From positions 186,001-250,000 of the forward strand of contig CAUJDW010000125.1 in assembly GCA_963169455.1 (NCBI GenBank): DNA of 64,000 nt, given 5' to 3'. Each line of letters begins with the position of its first letter. The first letter of the stretch is position 1. Positions 36,095 through 44,719 of this stretch are shown piece by piece. Source of the DNA: Bacteroidota bacterium. Lineage in GTDB: Bacteria > Bacteroidota > Bacteroidia > Chitinophagales > Saprospiraceae. Both the position numbers and the translations under genes were made by a program. The notes under the pieces are model-generated. The model worked only from the letters and a program-made list of their open reading frames with translations, made no database searches and was not told the DNA's origin.

Positions 36095-38449
36095 TCATGA
36101 GACAAATTTGGGTTTTTCAGTTTTATCCCACAATCCCCACCGGGTGCCTACTTCCCCTTCGTGAAAAACTTTCCAGGATTCGTCAAAGGAAGAGAAATAG
36201 AACAGGTCAATGTTTTGGCTTTTCGTCCATTGCTGAACATTGATGAAGTATTTCATCGCATTCTCAGCCGATGGCCGGGCATCCGATACAGTTTGTCCGT
36301 CGCTTGGCCATCCGGTTTCGGTAATGATCACTTTTTTGCCGTTGGCCGCTTCTTTGGTTAATTCATACATCTGTTGCATGTAAACGAGCGCGTGGCCATT
36401 ATCGGCGCCTTCCCAGAAAGGATAGCAGTTTATTAAGATCACGTCACAGGCATCCGCCAAAGCAGGCTTTTCCAGAAAATGGTAATAGGCATCCACATAT
36501 CCAACCGGAATGTGCCCGGGGATCAATGCTCTGGCCCGACGGATGTACCGGATCACTTCCTGTTCGGAAAGTTCGTTGCGCAGCAGCACCTCATTGCCCA
36601 CTGCCGCAATATCCACCAAACCCTCTTCGGCCAGTTTTACCAGCGCTTCAATTTCTCTTTCGTTGCGTTCCCGGTCATTGCTGATCCAGGCGCCCACCAT
36701 CGTTTTCAGGCCTTTGTCGTGGGCAATTCTGGGGATGAGTTCATTGCCTTCGGTACAGGAAAAGGAACGGATCCACTTGGTATAGGGCATGATGATTTCC
36801 AACCGCCGCCGGATCTGGGCTTCGGACAATATATCCCCCGCTTCCTGGCCTTCCACGTAGGGGCTGAAGCACAATCCATGCAGGCTGTCCTGGAGCGTTG
36901 TAGAAAACAATGCTTTGATCTCAGCGGTGGATTGTCCGTTAAAATTCAATCCGGGCAGGCCGTTCAAATTCAACCCTCTATTCAAGAGGGAAAGCAATTT
37001 GCCCGGCAAATAGGCAGATGAGCTTTTCCGGGCCTTTTTCTTTCGTTCTATGGCTGCCCGTATTTCATGGGCCCTGTCTTCGGTAACATCATAGTTGCGC
37101 ATCACCAGCATGGCAATGAATGTCCCCATGATCGGAACGCCGGAATAAAAAAGCCTCAAACCGTCCACGGCGCCCTCCGGCTGAACGCCGGCATCCGGAT
37201 TAAAGCCGACCACCGTCATAATGGCGCCGCTCAACAGCCCGGCGATGGCAAAACCGAACTTGACCATCCACCAGTAAATGGCCCCGAAAATACCTTCCCG
37301 CCGTTTGCCCGTATTCAGTTCGTCCAGGTCACACACATCTGCCGTCATGGACATCATCAGGGTGAACAGGCTGCCGATACCGAAGGAAAAGAATGGAAGG
37401 GCAAAAATGAACATATAGGGTTTGCCCGGTATAAACAGGAACCAGAGCAGGATATAACCAAAGATGGAAATTCCCTGCGAGAGCATGAAGGCGTTCTTCT
37501 TGCCTATCTTCTTGGATATCCAGGCCACAGTGGGGATTACGGCAAAGGTGGTGATCAAAGCGCCTACGCTCCCGAAAAGGGTAGGCCATACGCCGGCTGC
37601 TCCCGCATCACCGCTGAACAGGTGATAAACAATGATAAAGAAGGAGAAGGCCGCTACTGTATTGAAAGCATTGAAGATCAGAAAAGTAGCAATGCACAAT
37701 TTTCTGAACGGGACGGACTTGAAGGCTTCTACGAAGCCGTTCACAATCTCTTTGAGGCCGCCGCCGATATTTTTCAGGCTAAGCGGAATGAGGCTGTCGT
37801 CCTCTTTGGTGGATTTGCTTTTTATGAAAATCGCGGGGATCATAGCCAGGATCATACACGATACGCCAACCCAGATGGAGAGTGTCCTTGTAGCCGAATC
37901 TGCATTTTCAAACCAGCTCGGGTCATACATAACAACCCAAAACCATGGGGCGATCACCCAGGCCCATTGCCCTATCCACTGGGCTACGGCCATAATGTCG
38001 GTGCGCTCGTGAAAATCGTCGCTCATCTCATACCCCATAGCGACATACGGCACGCTGAAAATGGTCAACCCCAGATAAAATACAAACGACCAGAGCAGGA
38101 AGTAGGTAAAGTTGTAATCCAACCCATTTTCTCTGTACAATTGCCACATTACGACAAATGCAATGCCCAGGATGATGGCGCCAATAAAGACATACTGCCT
38201 TCGCCGCCCCCATATCGAACGGGTATTGTCGGAAATGAATCCCATGATGGGGTCGGTAATGGAATCAAAAACCCGGGGAAGGAAAAACAGGATCCCCCAC
38301 ATCCAGCCCGGGAAACCCAGATCCTGGACCAGTACGACCATGAAAATCCCCAGTGCTGCCGGGAACATTTGATTGGCAAGCATTCCTAATCCAAAGGCAA
38401 CCTTTTGCCCGAAAGGAACTTTATGCGTGGCGGTTTTTGTGTTGCTCAT
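36095..38449 (-). CDS. Fusion of MelB-type sugar symporter and GH17 hydrolase
   Basis: A 784-residue protein with one uninterrupted frame. Residues 1 to about 465 are a glycoside-pentoside-hexuronide cation symporter of the major facilitator type with 12 helices: FLPRVFDSITDPIMGFISDN, RTDIMAVAQWIGQWAWV and MMSMTADVCDLDEL are family motifs, shared with the free symporter at 39180. A basic linker (AAIERKKKARKSSSAYLPGK) leads to a complete GH17 barrel from about 490, with acid/base Glu620 (IAAVGNEVLLR) and nucleophile Glu711 (VIITETGWPSDG). A 12-helix carrier has its C-terminus in the cytoplasm, so the hydrolase should face the carrier's inner mouth. The ATG at 38449 starts MSNTKTATHKVPFGQK. Probable role: uptake of a beta-1,3-glucan oligosaccharide coupled to its cleavage. 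Confidence 0.9.
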   Translation of the reverse strand: MSNTKTATHKVPFGQKVAFGLGMLANQMFPAALGIFMVVLVQDLGFPGWMWGILFFLPRVFDSITDPIMGFISDNTRSIWGRRRQYVFIGAIILGIAFVVMWQLYRENGLDYNFTYFLLWSFVFYLGLTIFSVPYVAMGYEMSDDFHERTDIMAVAQWIGQWAWVIAPWFWVVMYDPSWFENADSATRTLSIWVGVSCMILAMIPAIFIKSKSTKEDDSLIPLSLKNIGGGLKEIVNGFVEAFKSVPFRKLCIATFLIFNAFNTVAAFSFFIIVYHLFSGDAGAAGVWPTLFGSVGALITTFAVIPTVAWISKKIGKKNAFMLSQGISIFGYILLWFLFIPGKPYMFIFALPFFSFGIGSLFTLMMSMTADVCDLDELNTGKRREGIFGAIYWWMVKFGFAIAGLLSGAIMTVVGFNPDAGVQPEGAVDGLRLFYSGVPIMGTFIAMLVMRNYDVTEDRAHEIRAAIERKKKARKSSSAYLPGKLLSLLNRGLNLNGLPGLNFNGQSTAEIKALFSTTLQDSLHGLCFSPYVEGQEAGDILSEAQIRRRLEIIMPYTKWIRSFSCTEGNELIPRIAHDKGLKTMVGAWISNDRERNEREIEALVKLAEEGLVDIAAVGNEVLLRNELSEQEVIRYIRRARALIPGHIPVGYVDAYYHFLEKPALADACDVILINCYPFWEGADNGHALVYMQQMYELTKEAANGKKVIITETGWPSDGQTVSDARPSAENAMKYFINVQQWTKSQNIDLFYFSSFDESWKVFHEGEVGTRWGLWDKTEKPKFVS

Positions 38450-38466
38450 GTAAAAAGTTGATTCTA

Positions 38467-39105
38467 TTAGAAGACACCTCTGCAATTCTCTTTTAAGGAT
38501 ACGGTGATCCTGTCAACCTCAACAGCGCCATTTGGAATTTCTTCAAGCTCCAAACCTGGATAGGATAAGGCGTCTTTCCAACTTTGAATGGTAGCGCTGA
38601 AAAATTGAGAGGTCAATGAATCCGTTTCATAAGCGATTATATCATAAGATTCCCCTTGGTCGCCTCCAAACCTGGTGATAACCTGCCATTCCCCGTTTCT
38701 TTTAAAGGAGGTGTTGGTATAATCCGATTGGGGATAATATTTGTTATCGGAGGGTTTTAACAGCACCCAGATATCCTTATCATGAGATTCCGGATAAACC
38801 CCCATGGTTAAAATCCGGCATTTGACGGAGTCCCCTTCAACCGGTGATATTATCTGTACCTTTTTAACCGGCAACTCTACCTGCAATTTATTCCCTTCCG
38901 CAACCTGTTCGATCTGGCCGGGCATCATAACTGTTCCGATCGAGTATCCGCCATAAATGATCAATATAAAACCAATTATCGCCAGTGGAATTTTAAGTTT
39001 GAGGTCCATCAGGCCGAGGGAGGAATCATTTATCTTTATGCTGTCAACGATCGCAATCAGGATCAATGCGGCGCCAACAATTATGAGCACAATTTCTGCA
39101 GACAT
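38467..39105 (-). CDS. Membrane protein of unknown function in the glucan locus
   Basis: A 212-residue protein with two membrane helices near the N-terminus (EIVLIIVGAALILIAIVDSI and IPLAIIGFILIIYGGYSIG) and a soluble domain of about 145 residues. That domain looks strand-rich: KVQIISPVEGDSVKCRILTM, IWVLLKPSDNKYYPQSDYT and RNGEWQVITRFGGDQGESYD. The combination of VQIISPVEGDSV and a WVLLKPS strand resembles an immunoglobulin-like fold. It lies 17 bases before the fused symporter gene and 74 after the free symporter gene, so it is probably in their transcript. No carbohydrate-binding family is recognised. Its coding composition is less GC-rich than the genes around it. Confidence 0.6.
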   Translation of the reverse strand: MSAEIVLIIVGAALILIAIVDSIKINDSSLGLMDLKLKIPLAIIGFILIIYGGYSIGTVMMPGQIEQVAEGNKLQVELPVKKVQIISPVEGDSVKCRILTMGVYPESHDKDIWVLLKPSDNKYYPQSDYTNTSFKRNGEWQVITRFGGDQGESYDIIAYETDSLTSQFFSATIQSWKDALSYPGLELEEIPNGAVEVDRITVSLKENCRGVF

Positions 39106-39179
39106 GTTCTACAATTTTAGAAATGGCATAATTAGTATTTATTAGAGCCAAATTCAAACAGCTTTTCAGTGTTGTAAAT

Positions 39180-40610
39180 TTACAATTTCCCCCTGCGCGC
39201 TTCCAACTCTGCTTTTATTTCTCTTGCCCGCTCTTCGGTCAGGCTGTAGTTCCACATCACCAGAATGGCCAATCCTGCCGTAAATGCCGGAATGACGATA
39301 TCTGCGATGCGCAAATTGGTCATCGTTTCAGCTGTTTGCTGAGCTAAAGTCTGGTCAAATCCCACTATTTTTAAAACTGCTCCTCCCAGAACCAGCGCCA
39401 ATGCCTGGCCCAATTTTACCATCCACCAATAGATGGCGCCAAACGTCCCTTCTTTGCGAGGCATGCCGTTACTCAGTTCATCCAGGTCACACACATCCGC
39501 CGTCATGCTCATCATGAGGGTAAACAAGCCGCCGATGCCGAAGGCCATTAACGGAATGGGCATAAAGATCAATAACGGATTGTCTGGGTTGAATCCCCAC
39601 CACTTCAGCCCATAACCCACCATGGAAAGAGCGGTTGAAATGATAAAGGCTTTTCTCTTGCCCCATTTGTTTGCCATCCATGAAACAACGGGTATGATGA
39701 AAAATGCAGTGACCACGGCGCTGACGGTGGAGAACCAGGCCGGCCAATTACCGGCAAGGCCGTAGTCGCCTTTGAACATGTGGAATACAATGATGAAAAA
39801 GCTGAAGGACGCCACCATTTGAAATCCGTTGAAGACCAGAAATGTAGCGCCGCACAATTTGACAAAGGGCTTGTTTTTACTGACCTGGACAATCCCCAGG
39901 AAAAGGTCTTTCAAGTTGGAGAACAAGGTTTTTAAAGAAATTTCCTTCCTGTTCTCCATGTGTGACGCATCGAGCCCTCTGCAGAAAATAGCGGGCAGGA
40001 CCCCAAAAAGAATACATACCCCACCAACAATTATGGAAAGTTTGCGAACGCCGACGGCCTGTGACTCAAACAGATCCGGGTCTGCAATGAGCACCCAAAA
40101 CCAGGGAACGATCATCCAGGCGACCTGGCCTAAAGTTTGCGAAAAGGCCATCAGGCGGGTACGCTCATTATAATCCGATGTCATTTCATAACCCAATCCG
40201 ATCAAAGGAGTGGAGAAAATGGTATTTCCAGTTAAATACACCAGGGATAAAATTAGGAAATACCAGAAGTTGTAATTCTGAGTGTTATTCTCATCGAGCT
40301 GCCATAGCACCGCGAACAATAGCCCGCTTAAAACGGCGCCGACAAAAATATAGGGCCGCCGCCTTCCCCATCTCGAATTGGTATTGTCGGAGATAAACCC
40401 CATAATGGGGTCTGTGATGGCGTCAAAAATCCTTGGCAAACCACCTAATAATCCTGCCAGAAAAGGGTCCATGCCAAAGGCAGTCAGCAAAAAGAACATG
40501 AAAATCCCCAATGCACCCGGCAACAGGTTATTCACCAGGTGGCCGGCCCCAAAGGCCGCCTTTTGGACTAAAGGGACTCTATCACTGGCGGCAGTTGTAT
40601 ATTTTGACAT
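39180..40610 (-). CDS. Sugar:cation symporter, MelB-type major facilitator
   Basis: A 476-residue symporter of the glycoside-pentoside-hexuronide family with 12 predicted helices. Typical motifs are LLGGLPRIFDAITDPIMGFI, RWGRRRPYIFVGAVLSGLLF, TSDYNERTRLMAFSQTLGQV and LMMSMTADVCDLDELSNGMP. It is closely related to the carrier half of the fused protein at 36095, so the two are paralogues. It ends EIKAELEARRGKL with no attached enzyme; this corresponds to the point at which the other copy enters its linker. It lies 25 bases after the GH30 gene. Expected role: proton- or sodium-coupled uptake of glucose or short beta-glucan oligosaccharides across the inner membrane. Confidence 0.9.
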   Translation of the reverse strand: MSKYTTAASDRVPLVQKAAFGAGHLVNNLLPGALGIFMFFLLTAFGMDPFLAGLLGGLPRIFDAITDPIMGFISDNTNSRWGRRRPYIFVGAVLSGLLFAVLWQLDENNTQNYNFWYFLILSLVYLTGNTIFSTPLIGLGYEMTSDYNERTRLMAFSQTLGQVAWMIVPWFWVLIADPDLFESQAVGVRKLSIIVGGVCILFGVLPAIFCRGLDASHMENRKEISLKTLFSNLKDLFLGIVQVSKNKPFVKLCGATFLVFNGFQMVASFSFFIIVFHMFKGDYGLAGNWPAWFSTVSAVVTAFFIIPVVSWMANKWGKRKAFIISTALSMVGYGLKWWGFNPDNPLLIFMPIPLMAFGIGGLFTLMMSMTADVCDLDELSNGMPRKEGTFGAIYWWMVKLGQALALVLGGAVLKIVGFDQTLAQQTAETMTNLRIADIVIPAFTAGLAILVMWNYSLTEERAREIKAELEARRGKL

Positions 40611-40635
40611 GATTTTTCGTTTTGGTTATTAACCT

Positions 40636-42144
40636 TTATTTGGCAGTATCATTTTTTGAAATTACAACGGTTTGAATGGCCTGGGCGCTTATGGTAATAT
40701 GGGTTGAGCTTTCACCCAACAGAAGCGTTATATCCCTTGCCCTTTCACCTGGATTGAAAACCACCACCGCAATAGAACCGTCCGGATTTTGGGCAGCGGC
40801 CGCCATCAGTTCCGGATCCGGGTTTTCAAACCCGATCCTGGCCGCGCCAGGGCGTATAAATTTACTAAAATGGGCTAGAGTATAGTAAAGTGGCGTAAAG
40901 TAAACCTCGTCTTTCTCCGGGTCAACGATCACCGGCGCTACACACCAGTTTTTAAACCAGTTGGGCCCGCCCTGCCTGTCCAGCACCATATTCCAGTCCA
41001 CCCAGCCATCGACCCAGTTGTTGAGGCAGCCGATGATGTCCCGGGCGTAGCGGTAAACCGGCACATATTTCGGATGGAGGTGTCGCTGGGCTTCCGGCGC
41101 CCAATCCCACCTCCAGTCGGTAGCTTCTTTGCTCCAATACCAGGCATCGTCCTGCCATTTGGGCGCCTCTGCATCCACACAGGCTTCGGATTGGATCAAA
41201 TGTTTGCCAGGGGCTTTGTTATGGGCATATTGCAGGGCTTCCGGGAATACCTCGTAAGTGCTGGCGTACCAATGTATGGCGGTTCCGTCGTAATACTTAG
41301 ATGAGGCCTCATCTTTGAACATCACATCCACCCATTCCTTCAAATGCTCCCGGTTCTGATCGTAACCCAGAATCTTTATGTGGCCTTTACCGTCGGCCTC
41401 CAGTTTGGGCCCCAGGTGGTTTTGTACAAAAAGGGTCATTTCCTGGGGGCTGAAGTGCATGCTCTCCCAGTTGTTGCCGTTGCCCAGCGGTTCGTTCTCC
41501 ACGGTAATGCCCCAGATGTCGATCCCCTCGGCCTTGTAGGCATCGATGTATTTGGAGAAGAACAAGGCCCAGGTGTCGTAATATTCGGGCAATAATCGGC
41601 CGCCCACCCAGTTGTTGTTGTCCTTCATCCAGGGCGGCGCCGTCCAGGGCGAGGAGATGATCCTGAATCCGTCTTTGGATACCGCCATGGCCTCTTTGAT
41701 CATCGGAATGAGGTCGTCGCGGTCTTCTTCTATAGAGAAATGCTCCAGGGCCGTATCGCCGGCCACCGGCGCATAGGAGTAATGGGCCAATGAGAAATCG
41801 CAGGAATTCATGTGGGTGCGGGTAAGGGAATATTTCGCTCCGCTTTCTCCAAAATAGGCCTCTAATATCCGGGCGCGGTTTTCCTGGCTCAGCTGGTTCA
41901 ACAGAAAAGCGGACGCCTCGGTAAAGGAGCCGCCGAACCCGGTGATGGTTTGAAAGGTTTCATCGGGCAGCAATTTGATGTTCACCGCATTTTCTCCGGA
42001 GGAGAATTCCGTTATTTTTTCGAGTTTATTACCATTGGCGGAGGTTTCAAAAACCTCTACTTTCAGGGAATTGTCGGAAGTACAAGCGCTGAGCATGATC
42101 ACCAATAACAGTGTAAAACCATAAGGATAAGTACTTGGACACAT
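40636..42144 (-). CDS. GH30-family beta-glucanase/glucosidase, lipoprotein
   Basis: A 502-residue glycoside hydrolase family 30 enzyme. The ATG at 42144 starts a lipoprotein signal (GFTLLLVIMLSAC), so it sits in the envelope, possibly at the surface. Family motifs: TITGFGGSFTEASAFLLNQL, SLTRTHMNSCDFSLAHYSYA, FRIISSPWTAPPWMKDN, acid/base Glu218 in TVENEPLGNGN and nucleophile Glu320 in LIQSEACVDAE. A beta-sandwich follows the barrel (VAVVVFNPGERARDITLLLG region). GH30 includes endo- and exo-beta-1,6-glucanases; in marine laminarin users GH30 and GH17 enzymes work together on branches and backbone. It is the first intact gene of the run that continues with the symporters and GH17 genes. Confidence 0.9.
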   Translation of the reverse strand: MCPSTYPYGFTLLLVIMLSACTSDNSLKVEVFETSANGNKLEKITEFSSGENAVNIKLLPDETFQTITGFGGSFTEASAFLLNQLSQENRARILEAYFGESGAKYSLTRTHMNSCDFSLAHYSYAPVAGDTALEHFSIEEDRDDLIPMIKEAMAVSKDGFRIISSPWTAPPWMKDNNNWVGGRLLPEYYDTWALFFSKYIDAYKAEGIDIWGITVENEPLGNGNNWESMHFSPQEMTLFVQNHLGPKLEADGKGHIKILGYDQNREHLKEWVDVMFKDEASSKYYDGTAIHWYASTYEVFPEALQYAHNKAPGKHLIQSEACVDAEAPKWQDDAWYWSKEATDWRWDWAPEAQRHLHPKYVPVYRYARDIIGCLNNWVDGWVDWNMVLDRQGGPNWFKNWCVAPVIVDPEKDEVYFTPLYYTLAHFSKFIRPGAARIGFENPDPELMAAAAQNPDGSIAVVVFNPGERARDITLLLGESSTHITISAQAIQTVVISKNDTAK

Positions 42145-42291
42145 TATATTGTAACTCAAATTGCTTCGGAAATACGGCGTCAATAGCATTGTTCCTGGGG
42201 CTAGGGTTATATTGTTGTTATATTGTTCTGCTAAATGTGTCCGACTACTTAGTACCTTCTCATTTTTGGTGGAAGGAAAATGAACTACTTA

Positions 42292-43442
42292 TTACTCTTT
42301 TACAGGTGGCGCCAGGACTTCTTTGAGCAGGGCGGCTTCGTCTCCGCCGAAGGTCTTTGAAACCGGTTGCCCTCCTCTGCCCAGGCCTTCAAAAACACCT
42401 TTATCTACTAAATCCCATAAGGCGTATTTGGCCTGCCCGTCAATCGTAAAGAGCCCAAAGTGATTTTCCGAACCGCCCGGGTTTTGGGCGTCTTTCCAGT
42501 GTTCATCAAAAGCCTCAAAGTAGAAACAGGATATGCCGGCTTCATTGGCCCATTCCCGCATAAGCTGATAATAAATGCCCTCCTTATATTCATCTGTGGC
42601 TTTGGAGCCCTCGGGCCCATAGTGGCCGTTCGAGGCGCTTGCCCAGCCCGTCTCCCCGATGTGGATCGGTTTGTCTATGCCCAGGCTTTTGATATAGTTT
42701 GCGGTGTTTTGATACTGCGAGATGGCGTAATCCCGGGCCCGTTCCATGGCGGCTGCGATCTGCTCACGCTTTGGCAGGCTTTCTTCCGCTTTGGTAATCC
42801 CCCAGAAATCAGGGTTGTAGTGTGTGTCGTGCATGGGGTACGTATGAAGGGACACAAAATCAACGGCCCGCAGCAATTTTTCCAGGTCTTCGACATGGTA
42901 TTCCTCCCCGCCGCCGCCCCAGGAGGCAAAATTATCGGAGCTGGTGATCCAGAGGTCCTTCGGAAGTTGGCCGGATTGTTTCAAGCCCTGCAGGTGATTG
43001 ACCCATTTCAGGATCACCCCGGGTTGAACATAATAGCTGGCGGCCCACTTCACCATAGCTTCGTTGCCAACTGCCAATACTTTTACAATATCCGGATACT
43101 CATTTGCCAAAGATGCGGCAGTTGCAATTTCAACTTCATTTCTTTCACTTTCCGCATTGTGATCAGGTTCCTCGGCCCATGCATTCTTACAATCGATCCA
43201 GGCGCCCAGCATGACATACATTTCGAAATCGGGGTCTTCTTTCTTGATTTCCCTTATTGCTTTTAATACGTTGGAGGCATGCGGCAGGTGGACTTTATAT
43301 GTACGTAAAACTTTAATCCCCATCGCAGATAAGATTTTCATGTCTTCTTTGAGCTCCTCTACAGTTGGCTCAATATCGTGATCCCGATGCCTGTATCCTC
43401 CGTAAGAAATAGCTAAATAATCCGGATTACCCAGAATGTCTC
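42292..43442 (-). pseudogene. GH17-family gene with 5' end removed by IS630 insertion (copy 4)
   Basis: The GH17 reading frame is complete at its 3' end and open 5' to the IS boundary. Besides 349 residues from an internal ATG at 43341, in-frame codons upstream encode NPDYLAISYGGYRHRDHDIE and PTVEELKED, the first barrel strand and helix, then PTRDILG up to the TA at 43443-43444. No ATG precedes them before an in-frame TAA inside the element (43486-43488). Catalytic motifs KVLAVGNEAMVKWA and IHIGETGWASAS are intact. Starting at 43341 would lack the first strand, so the product is probably inactive unless an unusual start is used. Removing the element restores the frame to SAAYELVPCPRDILGNP, so some N-terminal codons lie beyond 44644. 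Confidence 0.82.
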
Positions 43443-43444
43443 TA

Positions 43445-43466
43445 GTGGGCGCCGCCAGAAAATTAT
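43445..43466 (+). repeat. IS630 left terminal inverted repeat
   Basis: GTGGGCGCCGCCAGAAAATT plus AT; matches the reverse complement of the right end except for G/A at its fifth base. Preceded by the TA target copy at 43443-43444. Confidence 0.95.
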
Positions 43467-43469
43467 AGA

Positions 43470-44102
43470 TTAATCTTTCAATAATTTATCGTAGTGCCGG
43501 TGGAACTTCTCTCGTGCCTTGGCGGTGGTGAAGCTCCAGTAAATCTTTGTACCCTTGACATTCCGGGCTGCCGCCCATGCTTGTGCCTCATTGTCCAGTT
43601 CCTCTAAAGAGGGGATTCGCCGGCCATCAAGGCACTGCCCAGCGAGGGCTGCAAACTCAATTTCGGTTAGGTTCAGCCAACTGCCGTGTTTGGGCGTGTA
43701 GATGAACCGGATCTTTTTGCGCAGTTGCTCGGCAACCTCCAGGGGCAAATGCTCGTAAAACGAGCCATAATTATGCGTATTGAGGTTGTCCAGCACTACA
43801 TCAATGCGCCGGGCAAAGGCCAAAACCACTAAAGCCAGGTGCGCCCAAAAGTGGGCGAAATCTGCTTTGGTACGTTGTTTACGGGTTTCCAGGTAGCGTT
43901 GGCCACGATCCATGTCGTAGGCCAGCAATATGTTGCTAACCCCACAGCGCTTGTATTCGTGATCGACTTTTTTACGCTTGCCTTTTTGAGGCGGCAGCGC
44001 CTCAACCGTATCGGCCAGCAATTGGCAAGGGCGTTCATCGAAGGTTAAGCGCACCACTCCTTCTTCGGCAGGAGCATTGTAAAAGTCTAACACCGTTTCC
44101 AT
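43470..44102 (-). CDS. IS630 transposase, DDE catalytic part
   Basis: A 210-residue catalytic part of the transposase (DDE_3 type). The acidic triad is visible: first Asp in VRLTFDERPCQLL, second Asp in IDVVLDNLNTHNYGSF and Glu in HGSWLNLTEIEFAAL. The frame is open upstream of its ATG at 44102 and, read back, gives SKLKPWQQELWCIGELNGQF directly after the lysine codons where the first frame has its slippery run. It is therefore normally made as a fusion with the upstream part by a -1 ribosomal shift; separate translation from 44102 is also possible. The stop is 25 bases inside the element's left end. Confidence 0.92.
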   Translation of the reverse strand: METVLDFYNAPAEEGVVRLTFDERPCQLLADTVEALPPQKGKRKKVDHEYKRCGVSNILLAYDMDRGQRYLETRKQRTKADFAHFWAHLALVVLAFARRIDVVLDNLNTHNYGSFYEHLPLEVAEQLRKKIRFIYTPKHGSWLNLTEIEFAALAGQCLDGRRIPSLEELDNEAQAWAAARNVKGTKIYWSFTTAKAREKFHRHYDKLLKD

Positions 44103-44122
44103 TTGAGCAATGAACTGGCCGT

Positions 44123-44593
44123 TCAGCTCTCCGATGCACCAGAGTTCTTGCTGCCAGGGCTTGAGTTTACTTTTTTTAAAATACGCCGGATCGAACTGGG
44201 CGATACCCCTTCGGTATAACCCAATTGCACCATCTTATCCGATAGCAACTCAACGGTCCATTGCCCATTGCCCTCAGGAGGCGTACTACATGCTAGGGCC
44301 GTAACGTCCGCCTCGTGAAATTCGGTTACTTTGGCTGGGGCCCCGCTGCGCGGCGCATCTTTAAGGGCGCGTTCCAAGCCTTCGCTCAAATAGCGGCGCT
44401 TTATCCCGCTAACCGTTGAGGGTTGCAGGAATACCTCCTGGGCGATAGCCGTGGGGGTGGCCCCAGCATGTAGTTTGAGCAATACTTGCGCTCGGGCTAT
44501 CTCCCGGCTTGGATAGCGCCCGCTGCTTAGCATCTGGCGCAGTTGTTGTATTTCTTCCTCTTTGAGGGCCAGGGGGTGCTTTTTGCGGGCCAT
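44123..44593 (-). CDS. IS630 transposase, DNA-binding part
   Basis: A 156-residue N-terminal part with paired helix-turn-helix domains: YPSREIARAQVLLKLHAGAT, PTAIAQEVFLQPSTVSGIKR and GVSPSSIRRILKK. It binds the terminal inverted repeats. After ILKK the frame goes on for 18 unrelated residues and stops; a -1 shift at the A7 run joins it to the DDE part for a fused product of about 370 residues, the normal IS630 transposase length. Confidence 0.92.
   Translation of the reverse strand: MARKKHPLALKEEEIQQLRQMLSSGRYPSREIARAQVLLKLHAGATPTAIAQEVFLQPSTVSGIKRRYLSEGLERALKDAPRSGAPAKVTEFHEADVTALACSTPPEGNGQWTVELLSDKMVQLGYTEGVSPSSIRRILKKVNSSPGSKNSGASES
44171..44177 (-). other. Slippery A7 run for -1 ribosomal frameshift
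   Basis: On the coding strand the run reads A AAA AAA G, in the X XXY YYZ register of the first transposase frame (TTA AAA AAA GTA). A -1 shift here continues as AGT AAA CTC AAG, joining the two transposase frames with conserved residues. This is the known expression mechanism for several IS630-family elements. Confidence 0.8.
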
Positions 44594-44620
44594 TTTTTGA
44601 AATAAAGATAATCTAAATTC

Positions 44621-44642
44621 ATAATTTTCTGGCGGCGTCCAC
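44621..44642 (-). repeat. IS630 right terminal inverted repeat
   Basis: Its reverse complement begins GTGGACGCCGCCAGAAAATT and ends AT. It is followed by the TA target copy at 44643-44644. It lies 27 bases upstream of the transposase start. Confidence 0.95.
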
Positions 44643-44719
44643 TAGGACATGGAACCAATTCATACGCCGCAGAGTTATCTGAAAGCCCTCGAGAAGAATT
44701 AAATGATCTGCCTGCAATT

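Larger units (their letters stand above)
43445..44642 (-). mobile_element. IS630-family insertion sequence, complete, 1198 bp
   Basis: The element is bounded by 22-bp inverted ends with one mismatch (43445-43466 and 44621-44642) and by TA on both sides (43443-43444 and 44643-44644), the usual target duplication of IS630/Tc1-type elements. It carries two overlapping-by-frameshift transposase frames on the minus strand. It is inserted in the same orientation as the GH17 gene it interrupts, near that gene's start. Intact ends, intact transposase and clean TA duplication suggest a recent and possibly active copy. Confidence 0.95.

Noticed and set aside
37067..38389. Open frame of about 440 codons on the plus strand
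   Set aside because: Antisense to the symporter half of the fused gene and rich in charged, irregular sequence; shadow of the real gene.
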